A stretch of 64,000 nucleotides of DNA from Agrobacterium fabrum str. C58 (GTDB lineage: Bacteria > Pseudomonadota > Alphaproteobacteria > Rhizobiales > Rhizobiaceae), in contig NC_003062.2 in NCBI RefSeq assembly GCF_000092025.1, positions 122,001-186,000 on the forward strand, given 5' to 3'. The position numbers and the translations under genes were made by a program. The notes below the pieces were generated by a model that was not told the DNA's origin, ran no database searches, and saw only the letters and a program-made list of their open reading frames with translations. Below are positions 1-9,046 of the stretch, in pieces (the first letter of the stretch is position 1; every line of letters begins with the position of its first letter).

Positions 1-11
1 GGGCATCTTTC

Positions 12-473
12 ATGAAGTCTTTATTTAATGACCCTGCCGAGGCAATCTGCGGGGCAATTTTCATGGGGCTCGGCGTCTTTTTCGCTTTGCAGTCCTATGG
101 GCTGGAAATCGGAACCGCCTTTCGTATGGGTCCCGGCTATTTCCCGCTCGTTCTGGCAATCATCCTGATCCTGCTCGGCGGTATCATATTCCTGCGGTCG
201 GCCCGCCCGGCCGGTGAGGGGATTGGAGCAATCGCCTGGCGCGGCATATTTTTCATTTTGCCCGCGCCGATCTTTTTCGGTTTCACTGTCCGGGGTCTTG
301 GCTTTGTGCCGGCACTGTTTTTCAGCGCGCTCATCGCCTCCTTCGCCTCGCACAAGATGAGCCCGCTCATGGCGGTCATTCTTTCCGCAGCCATCACGGT
401 CTTTTCCGTCGCTGTTTTCAATTATGGTCTCGGCCTGCCGTTCCAGCGCTTCGGCCCCTGGCTTAAATTTTGA
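12..473 (+). CDS. tctB: TctB-type small membrane subunit of a tripartite tricarboxylate transporter
   Basis: A 153-residue, very hydrophobic protein with about four membrane segments (near residues 12-30, 40-60, 75-100 and 110-140), the size and layout of TctB. In TTT transporters TctB is the small inner-membrane partner of TctA, and a periplasmic TctC protein delivers the carboxylate. The gene ends nine bases before tctA, so the two are almost certainly one transcript. Only 11 bases precede the start, so the upstream tctC and the promoter lie outside the window if present. Substrate cannot be read from the sequence; tricarboxylates or related organic acids are the family norm. Confidence 0.85.
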   Translation: MKSLFNDPAEAICGAIFMGLGVFFALQSYGLEIGTAFRMGPGYFPLVLAIILILLGGIIFLRSARPAGEGIGAIAWRGIFFILPAPIFFGFTVRGLGFVPALFFSALIASFASHKMSPLMAVILSAAITVFSVAVFNYGLGLPFQRFGPWLKF

Positions 474-482
474 GGTGCTGCG

Positions 483-1988
483 ATGGATCTGCTCAATAAT
501 CTTGCTCTCGGTTTCGTCACCGCCTCATCGCTGGCAAACCTGTTCTTCTGCCTGATCGGCGTGCTGCTTGGCACCCTGATCGGCGTGCTGCCCGGTATCG
601 GCGCGACGGCGACCATCGCCATGCTGCTGCCGATCACGTTCCAGCTCGAACCCGTCTCGTCGCTGATCATGCTCGCCGGCATTTATTACGGCGCGCAATA
701 TGGCGGTTCCACCACCGCCATCCTGATCAATATGCCCGGTGAATCGTCCTCAGCCGTCACCGCCATCGATGGCTATCAGATGGCACGTAAGGGCAAGGCC
801 GGTGCCGCACTTGCCATTGCCGCTATCGGCTCGTTCTTCGCCGGCACGGTTTCCACCTTCCTCGTGGCGATCTTCGCGCCGCCCTTGACGGCGATTGCGC
901 TGGAATTCGGCGCGGCGGAATATTTCTCGTTGATGGTTGTCGGCCTCGTGTCGTCGATCGCGCTTGCACATGGCTCCATCGTCAAGGCGCTGGCCATGGT
1001 CGTCCTTGGTCTGCTGCTCGGTCTTGTCGGCACCGATATTTACAGTGGCACGCCGCGCTTCACCCTCGGCATTCGCGAATATGCCGATGGCTTGAATTTC
1101 GTGGCTGTCGCCGTGGGGGTGTTCGGTATCGCCGAAATCCTGCGCAACCTCGAAAACGAGCGGACCCGCTCTGTGCTGATCGCCAAAGTCAGCAGCCTGA
1201 TGCCGTCGAAGGAGGACTTCAAGGCCATGATCGGTCCGGTGCTGCGCGGCACCGCCATCGGTTCTGCACTGGGTATCCTGCCCGGAGGCGGAGCGATTCT
1301 CGCTGCCTTTGCATCCTATACCGTCGAAAAACGCGTCTCCAAGAACCCGGAAGAATTCGGGCATGGCGCGGTGGCCGGTGTTGCCGGTCCGGAATCGGCC
1401 AACAATGCCGGTGCCCAGACATCCTTCATTCCGCTGCTCACCCTCGGCATCCCCGCCAACCCGGTGATGGCGTTGATGATCGGTGCGATGATCATTCAGG
1501 GCATCGTGCCGGGTCCGAACGTCGCGACCGAACAGCCGGCGTTGTTCTGGGGCATCATCGCCTCCATGTGGATCGGCAACCTGATGCTCGTCATCCTCAA
1601 CCTGCCCTTGATCGGGCTGTGGGTTAAGCTCTTGACGGTGCCTTATTACGTGCTGTTCCCCATCATCATGGCCTTCTGCGCCATCGGGGTCTACAGCGTC
1701 AATTCCAACGTCTTTGATCTCTACGCCGTCGCCTTCTTCGGTTTCATCGGTTACGTGCTGGTGAAATTGCGCTGCGAACCCGCCCCGCTGCTGCTCGGTT
1801 TCGTGCTCGGGCCGCTGCTGGAGGAGAACCTGAGGCGCGCGATGATCCTGTCGCGCGGAGATCCGACGACCTTCGTCACCCGGCCGATCAGCGCCACCCT
1901 GCTTTTCATCGCTCTGGCCGTTCTGATCATCGTCTTCCTGCCGAGCGTGAAGAAGAAACGCGAAGAGGTTTTCGTCGAAGAAGACTGA
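483..1988 (+). CDS. tctA: TctA-type large permease subunit of a tripartite tricarboxylate transporter
   Basis: The 501-residue product carries the TctA signature: an N-terminal [11 protein letters not shown] loop near residue 30, [14 protein letters not shown] near residue 75 and a second glycine-rich block, [13 protein letters not shown], near residue 265. About ten to twelve membrane segments are visible and the length is normal for the family. The start ATG has GAGGTG seven bases upstream. TctA forms the sodium- or proton-driven pore that takes the carboxylate from the binding protein. A hairpin followed by six T lies 20 bases after the stop, so the operon ends here. Confidence 0.9.
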   Translation: MDLLNNLALGFVTASSLANLFFCLIGVLLGTLIGVLPGIGATATIAMLLPITFQLEPVSSLIMLAGIYYGAQYGGSTTAILINMPGESSSAVTAIDGYQMARKGKAGAALAIAAIGSFFAGTVSTFLVAIFAPPLTAIALEFGAAEYFSLMVVGLVSSIALAHGSIVKALAMVVLGLLLGLVGTDIYSGTPRFTLGIREYADGLNFVAVAVGVFGIAEILRNLENERTRSVLIAKVSSLMPSKEDFKAMIGPVLRGTAIGSALGILPGGGAILAAFASYTVEKRVSKNPEEFGHGAVAGVAGPESANNAGAQTSFIPLLTLGIPANPVMALMIGAMIIQGIVPGPNVATEQPALFWGIIASMWIGNLMLVILNLPLIGLWVKLLTVPYYVLFPIIMAFCAIGVYSVNSNVFDLYAVAFFGFIGYVLVKLRCEPAPLLLGFVLGPLLEENLRRAMILSRGDPTTFVTRPISATLLFIALAVLIIVFLPSVKKKREEVFVEED

Positions 1989-2008
1989 GCAGCATCAAAA
2001 TGTGAGAC

Positions 2009-2038
2009 GCCGGCGATGGAAACATCGCTGGCTTTTTT
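2009..2038 (+). terminator. Rho-independent terminator of the tct operon
   Basis: Arms GCCGGCGATG and CATCGCTGGC pair over ten bases with one G-T pair, loop GAAA, followed by six T. Confidence 0.85.
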
Positions 2039-2134
2039 GTGTCTGGTCAGCCGTGACGATTCGCTTCGCGAAAGCGACATATGGTTGACTCACGCGCCTT
2101 TAAGCTCAAGGAAGGGCGGGAAAGAGAGGTCGAT

Positions 2135-2347
2135 ATGACGTCGGAAACCGAAAAACGGATCATTGCGCTCGAGGAAACGATCGCGCATCAGGCAAAGACC
2201 ATTGAGGAACTGTCCGACCAGTTGGCGGAACAGTGGAAGGTGGTGGAGCAGACCCGCGCCAAACTCGACCGGTTGACGGAAAGGTTCCTGAGCCTTGAGG
2301 AGCAATCTCTGGACGCGCCTGCCATCACCAGGCCGCCGCATTATTGA
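2135..2347 (+). CDS. slyX: SlyX family protein
   Basis: A 70-residue protein that is almost wholly a coiled coil: an ETEKRIIALEETIAHQAKTI heptad pattern followed by LAEQWKVVEQTRAKLDRLTERF, ending in the PPHY tail typical of SlyX. The function of SlyX is not established. The longer frame starting at 2081 adds 18 polar residues without a ribosome binding site; the ATG at 2135 has AGAGAGG about seven bases upstream and gives the family length. It overlaps nothing and is followed 13 bases later by the DUF924 gene, so the two may be co-transcribed. Confidence 0.85.
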   Translation: MTSETEKRIIALEETIAHQAKTIEELSDQLAEQWKVVEQTRAKLDRLTERFLSLEEQSLDAPAITRPPHY

Positions 2348-2360
2348 CAGGGAAGAGCAG

Positions 2361-2912
2361 ATGAAAAACGACACAGCAGCACTTGCCGCCGATATCGTCG
2401 ATTTCTGGAAGAAGGCCGGACCGGACAAATGGTTCGACAAGGATGCCGCCTTCGACAATCACTTTCACGATCGCTTCCGTGATGCCCATTTTGCTGCCGC
2501 AAGGCGTGAACTGGATGGCTGGCTGGAAGGCGCAGAAAGCAGCCTTGCTTTGATGCTTCTGCTGGATCAATTCCCGCGCAACTGTTTTCGCGGCACAGCA
2601 CATATGTATGCCACGGACCCGCTGGCGCGGTTCTTTGCCGACGAGGCCATCCGCCGTGGTCATGATCAGGCGGTGAGCGAGGATTTACGCGTTTTCTTCT
2701 ATCTACCGTTCTCGCATGCGGAGGATATCGCGGCCCAGCAACGCGCCTGTGACCTGAACCAGCCGCTTGGCGGGCTTTATCTCCACCACGCCGAAGAACA
2801 TCGCGATATTGTCGAGCGTTTCGGCCGCTTTCCGCATCGCAACGGGATATTGCTGCGGGAAACGACGCCGGAGGAACGGCAATATCTGGAAGAGGGCGGC
2901 TTTTCCGGCTGA
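2361..2912 (+). CDS. DUF924 family protein
   Basis: The 183-residue product matches the DUF924 pattern: an N-terminal DIVDFWKKAGPDKWFDKD helix, LMLLLDQFPRNCFRGTAHMYATD in the middle and FFYLPFSHAED after it. The family is all-helical, with TPR-like folds, and has no proven biochemical role. The start at 2361 is chosen because GGGAAGAG lies just upstream and the family begins here; the frame is open for another 22 codons that overlap slyX. It lies 13 bases after slyX and ends before a two-way terminator shared with dnaJ. Confidence 0.85.
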   Translation: MKNDTAALAADIVDFWKKAGPDKWFDKDAAFDNHFHDRFRDAHFAAARRELDGWLEGAESSLALMLLLDQFPRNCFRGTAHMYATDPLARFFADEAIRRGHDQAVSEDLRVFFYLPFSHAEDIAAQQRACDLNQPLGGLYLHHAEEHRDIVERFGRFPHRNGILLRETTPEERQYLEEGGFSG

Positions 2913-2924
2913 ATCCGAAACAAA

Positions 2925-2957
2925 AAACGCCGCCAATCCCGAAGGATGGCGGCGTTT
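2925..2957. terminator. Bidirectional terminator between the DUF924 gene and dnaJ
   Basis: AAACGCCGCCAATCC pairs with GGATGGCGGCGTTT (one bulged A, CGAA loop), with an A run on the left and Ts on the right, so it can end both convergent transcripts. Confidence 0.8.
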
Positions 2958-2980
2958 CTGATGTTTAAGACCGGCGGCGA

Positions 2981-4114
2981 TCAGCCGTCGAAGAATTCCT
3001 TCATCCGGGCAAAGAAGCCCGTCGATTCCGGATTGTTCTCCTTGGAGGATAGCTGCTCGAACTCCTGCAACAGCTCACGCTGGCGCTTGCTGAGCTTCTG
3101 TGGTGTCTCGATCTGAATCTGGATGTAGAGATCACCCGTCTGCGCTGAACGCAGCACCGGCATGCCCTTGCCCTTCAGACGGAACTGCTTACCCGGCTGG
3201 GTGCCTTCCGGAACCGTGACGCGCGATTTCGTGCCATCAAGTGTCGTGACATCGAAAGTGCCGCCAAGCGCTGCCGTGGTCATCGAGATCGGCACGGTGC
3301 AATAAAGATCGGCGCCGTCGCGCTGGAAGAACTCATGCGGACGCACGGACAGGAAGATATAGAGATCGCCCGCCGGCCCGCCACGCATACCGGCTTCGCC
3401 TTCGCCCTGCAGGCGAATGCGCGTGCCATCCTCGATGCCCGAGGGAATGTTGACGGACAGCGAACGCTCTTCCGTCACACGGCCCTGACCATGGCACTTA
3501 CCGCAGGGGTCGGAGATCGTCTGCCCGCGGCCGTGGCAGGTCGGGCAGGTGCGTTCCACCGAGAAGAAGCCCTGCGCGGCGCGCACGCGGCCGGAGCCCT
3601 GGCAGGTTGCGCATGTCTTGGGCTGCGTGCCAGGCTTGGCGCCGGAGCCGGAACAGACGTCGCAGGTGATCGAGGTCGGAACCCTGATCTGTGCGGTCTT
3701 GCCGGCAAAGGCTTCTTCCAGCGTGATTTCCATATTGTAGCGAAGGTCGGCGCCGCGTTCGCGTCCGCCGGAGGACCGGCGCGCACGGCCGCCGCCCATC
3801 ATCTCGCCGAAGATGTCTTCGAAAATATCGGAAAAACCGCCATTGGCGAAACCGCCGCCGCCCATGCCACCGCCACCCATGCCGCCATTTTCAAAGGCGG
3901 CGTGGCCGAAACGGTCATAGGCCGCGCGCTTCTGCGGGTCCTTCAGCGTTTCGTAGGCTTCGTTGATTTCTTTGAATTTCCGTTCGGAATCGGCATCATC
4001 AGGGTTTTTGTCCGGATGGAACTTCATCGCGAGTTTGCGGAAGGCGCTTTTCAGCTCTTTTTCGTCCGCGGTCTTGCTGACGCCAAGTGTTTCGTAAAAG
4101 TCTGCTTTCGCCAT
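2981..4114 (-). CDS. dnaJ: Chaperone DnaJ (Hsp40)
   Basis: A full-length 377-residue type I DnaJ. The J domain occupies residues 1-70 with the HPD tripeptide in [11 protein letters not shown]; a glycine-rich linker with [12 protein letters not shown] repeats follows (about 75-110). The zinc region has four CxxCxGxG repeats ([32 protein letters not shown]). The C-terminal substrate-binding domain is complete. DnaJ delivers unfolded clients to DnaK and stimulates its ATPase in the cytoplasm. It lies 90 bases downstream of dnaK on the same strand, the classic alphaproteobacterial arrangement. Confidence 0.98.
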   Translation of the reverse strand: MAKADFYETLGVSKTADEKELKSAFRKLAMKFHPDKNPDDADSERKFKEINEAYETLKDPQKRAAYDRFGHAAFENGGMGGGGMGGGGFANGGFSDIFEDIFGEMMGGGRARRSSGGRERGADLRYNMEITLEEAFAGKTAQIRVPTSITCDVCSGSGAKPGTQPKTCATCQGSGRVRAAQGFFSVERTCPTCHGRGQTISDPCGKCHGQGRVTEERSLSVNIPSGIEDGTRIRLQGEGEAGMRGGPAGDLYIFLSVRPHEFFQRDGADLYCTVPISMTTAALGGTFDVTTLDGTKSRVTVPEGTQPGKQFRLKGKGMPVLRSAQTGDLYIQIQIETPQKLSKRQRELLQEFEQLSSKENNPESTGFFARMKEFFDG

Positions 4115-4204
4115 TAAGATAACAAGCCCCGCAAATGGATTTCCGGCTGCACGTCGGCAGCCGGATGTCTTGCATATGGTGTGAGGAGTAGGGAAGCCAC
4201 GCGA

Positions 4205-6106
4205 TTATGCGGACTTCTTGTCGTCCTTGATTTCTTCATAGTCGGCATCGACGACGTCATCCTTGCCTTCTGCGGAAGCATCACCGGCCTCGGCCTGCTG
4301 TGCTTCGTAGATGGCCTGACCAAGCTTCATGGAGACTTCCATGAGGGTCTGGGTCTTGGCCTGAATGTCGTCTGCGTCAGGCTCGGCGGCTTCGACAGCG
4401 GTCTTCAGGCTGGCAATGGCGTCTTCGATCGCCTTGCGGTCGGTCTCGGAAACCTTGTCGCCATATTCCTTCACCGACTTTTCGGTGGAGTGAATGAGGC
4501 TTTCGGCCTGGTTCTTGGCTTCGACACCGGCGCGACGCTTCTTGTCGGCCTCGGCATTGGCTTCGGCGTCCTTCACCATCTTTTCGATGTCGGCGTCGGA
4601 GAGACCACCGGAGGCCTGGATGCGGATCTGCTGCTCCTTGCCGGTGCCCTTGTCCTTGGCGGATACCTGCACGATGCCGTTGGCGTCGATATCGAAGGTC
4701 ACTTCGATCTGCGGAACGCCGCGTGGCGACGGCGGCAGACCGACGAGGTCGAACTGGCCGAGCAGCTTGTTGTCCTGTGCCATTTCGCGCTCACCCTGCG
4801 AAACGCGGATGGTCACGGCCGACTGGTTGTCTTCGGCAGTCGAGAAGGTCTGGCTCTTCTTCGTCGGGATCGTGGTGTTGCGATCGATCAGACGCGTGAA
4901 GACGCCACCCAGCGTTTCGATGCCGAGCGACAGCGGGGTCACGTCGAGCAGCAGAACGTCCTTGACGTCGCCCTGCAGAACGCCGGCCTGAATAGCGGCG
5001 CCCATGGCAACCACTTCATCCGGGTTCACGCCCTTGTGCGGCTCCTTGCCGAACAGCTGCTTGACGACTTCCTGAACCTTAGGCATGCGGCTCATGCCGC
5101 CGACGAGAACGACTTCGTCGATCTCGGCCGCGGTAACGCCGGCATCCTTCAGTGCTGCCTTGCAAGGGGCGACAGTGCGTTGCACCAGATCGTCAACCAG
5201 GCTTTCGAACTTGGCGCGGGTCAGCTTCAGCGTCAGGTGCTTCGGACCGGAAGCATCAGCCGTGATGAACGGCAGGTTGATTTCGGTCTGCTGCGAGGAC
5301 GAAAGTTCGATCTTCGCCTTTTCGGCAGCTTCCTTGAGGCGCTGCAGAGCGAGCTTGTCGTTCTTCAGGTCGATGCCCTGATCCTTCTTGAACTCGCCGG
5401 CCAGATATTCGACCAGACGCATGTCGAAGTCTTCACCACCGAGGAAGGTATCACCGTTGGTCGACTTCACTTCAAAGACGCCGTCGCCGATTTCCAGAAC
5501 GGAAATATCGAACGTGCCGCCGCCAAGGTCGTAAACGGCAATGGTCTTGCCTTCCTTCTTGTCGAGGCCGTAAGCGAGGGCTGCTGCCGTCGGCTCGTTG
5601 ATGATACGCAGAACATCGAGACCGGCGATGCGGCCGGCATCCTTGGTGGCCTGACGCTGGGCGTCGTTAAAGTAGGCCGGAACGGTGATGACGGCCTTCT
5701 CGACCTTTTCGCCGAGATAGGATTCAGCCGTTTCCTTCATCTTTTGAAGGATCATCGCGGAAATCTGCGAAGGGGAATAATTCTTGTCCTGAGCCTTCAC
5801 CCAGGCGTCGCCATTGTCGCCCTTGACGATTTCGAAGGGGACGAGTGCCTTGTCCTTCTCGACGGTCGGGTCTTCATAACGGCGGCCGATAAGGCGCTTG
5901 ACCGCAAACAGGGTGTTGGTCGGGTTGGTGACTGCCTGGCGCTTGGCCGGCTGGCCGACAAGGCGTTCGCCATCGTCGGAAAATGCCACCATCGACGGCG
6001 TGGTCCGCGCGCCTTCTGCGTTTTCAATTACTTTCGTGTCCTTGCCATCCATCACTGCGACGCAGGAGTTGGTCGTGCCAAGGTCGATACCGATTACTTT
6101 TGCCAT
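4205..6106 (-). CDS. dnaK: Chaperone DnaK (Hsp70)
   Basis: The 633-residue product has all Hsp70 hallmarks: [14 protein letters not shown] at the N terminus, the [16 protein letters not shown] phosphate loop near residue 195, the [17 protein letters not shown] signature near 330, the [11 protein letters not shown] linker near 390, and an acidic EEIKDD C-terminal tail. It binds and releases hydrophobic peptide segments in an ATP cycle with DnaJ and GrpE. The ATG is preceded by AAGGAGAGAAG. About 100 bases upstream lies a CTTG-N17-CCTTATAT element, so heat-shock sigma factor control is expected. grpE and hrcA are not nearby. Confidence 0.99.
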   Translation of the reverse strand: MAKVIGIDLGTTNSCVAVMDGKDTKVIENAEGARTTPSMVAFSDDGERLVGQPAKRQAVTNPTNTLFAVKRLIGRRYEDPTVEKDKALVPFEIVKGDNGDAWVKAQDKNYSPSQISAMILQKMKETAESYLGEKVEKAVITVPAYFNDAQRQATKDAGRIAGLDVLRIINEPTAAALAYGLDKKEGKTIAVYDLGGGTFDISVLEIGDGVFEVKSTNGDTFLGGEDFDMRLVEYLAGEFKKDQGIDLKNDKLALQRLKEAAEKAKIELSSSQQTEINLPFITADASGPKHLTLKLTRAKFESLVDDLVQRTVAPCKAALKDAGVTAAEIDEVVLVGGMSRMPKVQEVVKQLFGKEPHKGVNPDEVVAMGAAIQAGVLQGDVKDVLLLDVTPLSLGIETLGGVFTRLIDRNTTIPTKKSQTFSTAEDNQSAVTIRVSQGEREMAQDNKLLGQFDLVGLPPSPRGVPQIEVTFDIDANGIVQVSAKDKGTGKEQQIRIQASGGLSDADIEKMVKDAEANAEADKKRRAGVEAKNQAESLIHSTEKSVKEYGDKVSETDRKAIEDAIASLKTAVEAAEPDADDIQAKTQTLMEVSMKLGQAIYEAQQAEAGDASAEGKDDVVDADYEEIKDDKKSA

Positions 6107-6205
6107 GCTCTTCTCTCCTTGAAGCGAGCTGTCTGAACCCCGTGAGGCATTCCTGTGACAGCACCTTGACTTGGATTTGCAGCCTTCGCTGCTGTTATGC
6201 GGCGT

Positions 6206-6234
6206 ATATAAGGAGCGATTTTTCCTGCTGCAAG
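6206..6234 (-). promoter_or_regulatory. Heat-shock (RpoH-type) promoter of dnaK
   Basis: Read on the minus strand, CTTG (6234-6231), 17 bases and CCTTATAT (6213-6206) match the alphaproteobacterial RpoH consensus CTTG-N17-CYTATNT. A start near 6199 would give a leader of about 90 bases before dnaK. Position upstream of a known heat-shock gene makes the call strong. The other bases from 6107 to 6412 show nothing else I can name. Confidence 0.8.
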
Positions 6235-6412
6235 GCGCAAGAGAGGGGGAAGCGCAGCAAAAAGCGCAGGAAACTGTTGTCTGTGCAGAAGCATAGCCAT
6301 CAAGGCCTATAGAAACGGGAAAACGCGGCTTGATGCGGCGTTAAGTGAGGACCCTTGCCGCAATACTTGGCAGGGACTTGCAATGGTCAGACTCGGTAAT
6401 GGCAAGGGGAAA

Positions 6413-6502
6413 TGGCGGACAGGGTGGGATTCGAACCCACGGTACGCTTTCACGCACACACGCGTTCCAGGCGTGCGCCTTAAACCACTCGGCCACCTGT
6501 CC
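6413..6502 (-). tRNA. tRNA-Ser (anticodon GGA)
   Basis: On the minus strand the sequence begins GGACAGGTGGCCGAGTGG and ends with CCCTGTCCG plus an encoded CCA (6415-6413). The acceptor stem GGACAGG/CCTGTCC, the anticodon stem CACGC/GCGTG around loop CTGGAAC, a long variable arm (GTGTGCGTGAAAGCGTACC) and GGGTTCGAATCCC identify a class II tRNA; anticodon GGA reads UCC and UCU serine codons. The gene is 90 bases with CCA. Confidence 0.97.
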
Positions 6503-6553
6503 TTTTTTCAAATCTGCATGTTTGAAGAAATGCAAATCACTGGAACGGCGCGA

Positions 6554-6581
6554 TATATACCGATGAATTCGCAGGGATCAA
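6554..6581 (-). promoter_or_regulatory. Candidate sigma-70 promoter of tRNA-Ser
   Basis: On the minus strand TTGATC (6581-6576) is followed after 16 bases by TATATA (6559-6554), about 50 bases ahead of the tRNA 5' end. Inferred from the motif only. Confidence 0.5.
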
Positions 6582-6723
6582 CACGAATCTGACAGTTTTT
6601 TGAAATGTCGGCAATTTCCTGCCTTTCAACGCGGTTGCAAACCGGTTTTCCCGGCTTTATCGATGCAATATATGTTCTAAAACGTGGCTGTCGAAACGAT
6701 GGGCCGTAGCCGAGGTGTACCTG

Positions 6724-7041
6724 ATGAAAGCTTTTTTGCGGTTTTTGAGCTTTCTTCTCCTTATTGCGGCAATTTTTCTTGGTGTGCTCGACTCGATCCG
6801 CTCGGTTTCCACATCCTCGGTCAACATCACCGGCATCCTATCGGTCTGGAACTATCTTCTTCCTGCCTCGCGCACCATGGTGGAAGCGGCCTTGGCTCAC
6901 TATATTCACCCTGAAGCGTGGCGCTTTTTTGAAAATGCCCTGTCGGGAGTTCCTGCATTTGCCCTTTTCCTGGCGTTATCCTTGCTCTGCTGGATGGCCG
7001 GTTACAGGAAGCGCAAAGTGATGAGACGCTCGTCAGTCTGA
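6724..7041 (+). CDS. Small membrane protein of unknown function
   Basis: A 105-residue protein with two clear hydrophobic segments, one at the N terminus (FLRFLSFLLLIAAIFLGVLD, residues 4-23) and one near the C terminus (FALFLALSLLCWMAGY), and a basic RKRKVMRRS tail that should be cytoplasmic. The stretch between them, about 55 residues, would then be periplasmic. I recognise no family. An in-frame GTG at 6715 is possible, but the ATG at 6724 has GAGG nine bases upstream. msrA follows 72 bases later on the same strand. A real gene is likely from the codon pattern and ribosome binding site. Confidence 0.65.
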   Translation: MKAFLRFLSFLLLIAAIFLGVLDSIRSVSTSSVNITGILSVWNYLLPASRTMVEAALAHYIHPEAWRFFENALSGVPAFALFLALSLLCWMAGYRKRKVMRRSSV

Positions 7042-7113
7042 CAAGGTGAAAAGCCAGCGCCTCGCAGATGTGAACCCTTGAGACGCGGCGGAACCGGCCG
7101 CACGGAGGACCGA

Positions 7114-7764
7114 ATGTTCCTGTTCGATACGCTTTCAAAAAAGACGACGATGCCGACCGAGGAAACGGCTCTGCCCGGCCGTGAAGAGGCACTTGCAGTG
7201 CCGGAAACCCATTTCGTGAATGGCCGGCCTTTGAAGGGGCCTTATCCCGATGGTTTGGAAATCATCTATCTCGGCATGGGCTGCTTCTGGGGCGCAGAGC
7301 GGCTGTTCTGGAAAACGCCGGGCGTATGGGTGACGGCGGTTGGATATGCCGGCGGCTTTACCCGCAACCCGACCTACCACGAAACAACGACCGGCCAGAC
7401 GGGCCACGCCGAAGTGGTGAAGGTGGTCTACGATCCGGCCGTGATCTCACTGTCGGGCCTGCTCAAGATATTCTTCGAGGAGCACGATCCGACTCAAGGC
7501 ATGCGACAGGGCAACGATGTCGGTACGACCTATCGTTCCGCCATTTATGCGACGACGGAAGGCCAACTGCAGCAGGCGCAGAAGGCGCGGGATGCTTTCC
7601 AGCAGGCTCTGGATGAGGCCGGCCACGGCCACGCCATCACCACCGAAATCGGCCCGCTTGAAACATTTTATTATGCCGAGGACTATCATCAGCAATATCT
7701 TGCCAAGAACCCGGGCGGCTACTGCGGGCTGCGGGGAACCGGCGTAAGCTGTAATATAGGCTAG
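7114..7764 (+). CDS. msrA: Peptide-methionine (S)-S-oxide reductase MsrA
   Basis: The 216-residue product holds the catalytic [13 protein letters not shown] motif near residue 54, with the nucleophilic cysteine, then [32 protein letters not shown] and [23 protein letters not shown], all diagnostic for MsrA. It reduces the S epimer of methionine sulfoxide with thioredoxin, repairing oxidised proteins. The C-terminal [12 protein letters not shown] supplies resolving cysteines. The N-terminal extension of about 45 residues before the core is typical of rhizobial forms and has no clear signal peptide. The ATG at 7114 has CGGAGGA upstream, so the longer frame from 7078 is not used. Confidence 0.95.
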   Translation: MFLFDTLSKKTTMPTEETALPGREEALAVPETHFVNGRPLKGPYPDGLEIIYLGMGCFWGAERLFWKTPGVWVTAVGYAGGFTRNPTYHETTTGQTGHAEVVKVVYDPAVISLSGLLKIFFEEHDPTQGMRQGNDVGTTYRSAIYATTEGQLQQAQKARDAFQQALDEAGHGHAITTEIGPLETFYYAEDYHQQYLAKNPGGYCGLRGTGVSCNIG

Positions 7765-7779
7765 ATTTTTTGCAGCTAG

Positions 7780-7827
7780 CCCGGTGGAAAGGCTAAAAAA
7801 GCGCCAGATCAAAGTTTTTCCACCGGG
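7780..7827 (+). other. Long-loop stem-loop upstream of the nucleoside ABC operon
   Basis: CCCGGTGGAAA (7780-7790) and TTTCCACCGGG (7817-7827) are perfect 11-base inverted repeats around 26 bases, followed within two bases by seven A. It lies 16 bases after msrA and 150 bases before the binding-protein gene. It could end the msrA transcript or belong to the leader of the next operon; there is no proper T run on the plus strand. Confidence 0.5.
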
Positions 7828-7977
7828 TCAAAAAAACCGGATGAATTTTTCATTGAGCCATGCAAGGATATCAGGCAAGCACAGCCGGGATAACGGCTGG
7901 CGGTTCCGCAGACATTCCCGGTTAACGGGATTGCGGGAGGACCCTTAAAATATCAATTGCAACAACAGGGCTGCACA

Positions 7978-8970
7978 ATGAAAAAATCCCTTCTGACGCT
8001 TTTTGCGCTTGCCGCAATGTCGGCTTCCGCGCTCGCCGCGGATATCAAGCCGGCGCTGGTTTATGGCACGGGCGGCAAGTTCGACAAGTCGTTCAACGAG
8101 GCCGCTGCGGCCGGCGCTGAAAAGTTCAAGGCGGAAACGGGCATCGATTTCCGTGACTTCGAACCGACCAGCGACACGCAGGGCGAACAGGCCATCCGCA
8201 ACTTTGCCAGCAAGGGCTTCAACCCGGTCGTTGCCGTGTCCTTCGCCTGGACCTCGGCCATGGAAAAGGTCGCAGCCGAATTCCCCGATACCAAGTTCGT
8301 GATCGTTGATTCCGTCGTCGAGCTGCCGAATGTCCGCTCCGTCGTCTACAAGGAGCATGAAGGTTCCTACCTCGTTGGTCTTCTGGCAGGCATGGCTTCC
8401 AAGACCGGCAAGGTCGGCTTCATCGGCGGTATGGATATTCCGCTGATCCGCAAGTTCGCCTGTGGTTATGCGCAGGGCGCCAAGGCGGCCAATGACAAGA
8501 TCGAAGTCTTCCAGAACATGACCGGCACCACCGGTGCTGCGTGGAACGATCCGGTGCGGGGCGGTGAACTCACCAAGAACCAGATCGACCAGGGCGCGGA
8601 CGTGATTTACGCGGCAGCCGGCGCGACCGGTATCGGCGTGTTGCAGACCGCTGCCGACAACAAGAAGTTCTCGATCGGCGTCGATTCCAACCAGAACCAT
8701 CTGCATCCGGGTTCCGTTCTGACCTCGATGGTCAAGCGCGTCGATCTGGCCGTCTACAACGCCTACAAGGACGCCAAGGACGACAAGTTCACCCCCGGCA
8801 TCGTTGCGCTGGGCGTCAAGGAAGACGGCGTGGCTTACGCGCTTGATGACAACAACAAGGCCCTTATCACGCCGGAAATGACCGCCGCCGTGGACAAGGC
8901 CAAGGCCGACATCATCGCCGGCACCGTCAAGGTTCATGACTATATGGCGGACAATTCCTGCCCGAAATGA
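7978..8970 (+). CDS. BMP/PnrA-family nucleoside-binding protein of an ABC transporter
   Basis: A 330-residue exported protein: a signal peptide (MKKSLLTLFALAAMSASALA, cut before ADIKP) and no lipobox. DKSFNEAAAAGAEKF near residue 40 and LVGLLAGMASKTGKVGFIGG near 135 are typical of the basic membrane protein (BMP) family, whose members bind purine and other nucleosides. The ATPase and two permeases follow, then cytidine deaminase, purine nucleoside phosphorylase, deoC and deoA. That context argues strongly for nucleoside uptake. A hairpin between this gene and the ATPase gene would let the binding protein be made in excess. Confidence 0.9.
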   Translation: MKKSLLTLFALAAMSASALAADIKPALVYGTGGKFDKSFNEAAAAGAEKFKAETGIDFRDFEPTSDTQGEQAIRNFASKGFNPVVAVSFAWTSAMEKVAAEFPDTKFVIVDSVVELPNVRSVVYKEHEGSYLVGLLAGMASKTGKVGFIGGMDIPLIRKFACGYAQGAKAANDKIEVFQNMTGTTGAAWNDPVRGGELTKNQIDQGADVIYAAAGATGIGVLQTAADNKKFSIGVDSNQNHLHPGSVLTSMVKRVDLAVYNAYKDAKDDKFTPGIVALGVKEDGVAYALDDNNKALITPEMTAAVDKAKADIIAGTVKVHDYMADNSCPK

Positions 8971-8985
8971 TATGATATGTGTCTG

Positions 8986-9019
8986 GGGCGCATGATGAAT
9001 TTTCATCTTGCGCCCTTTT
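8986..9019 (+). terminator. Intercistronic stem-loop, probable partial terminator
   Basis: GGGCGCATGATGAA pairs with TTCATCTTGCGCCC over 14 bases with one mismatch, then four T. It sits between the binding protein and the ATPase gene, the usual place for an element that lowers downstream expression or protects the upstream message from 3' decay. Confidence 0.7.
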
Positions 9020-9046
9020 CATATCCAGCCTTCGGAGAGGTTAGGT

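Noticed and set aside
4181..6136. A 651-codon plus-strand frame opposite dnaK
   Set aside because: Exact antisense shadow of dnaK in GC-rich DNA; no ribosome binding site and no family motifs.
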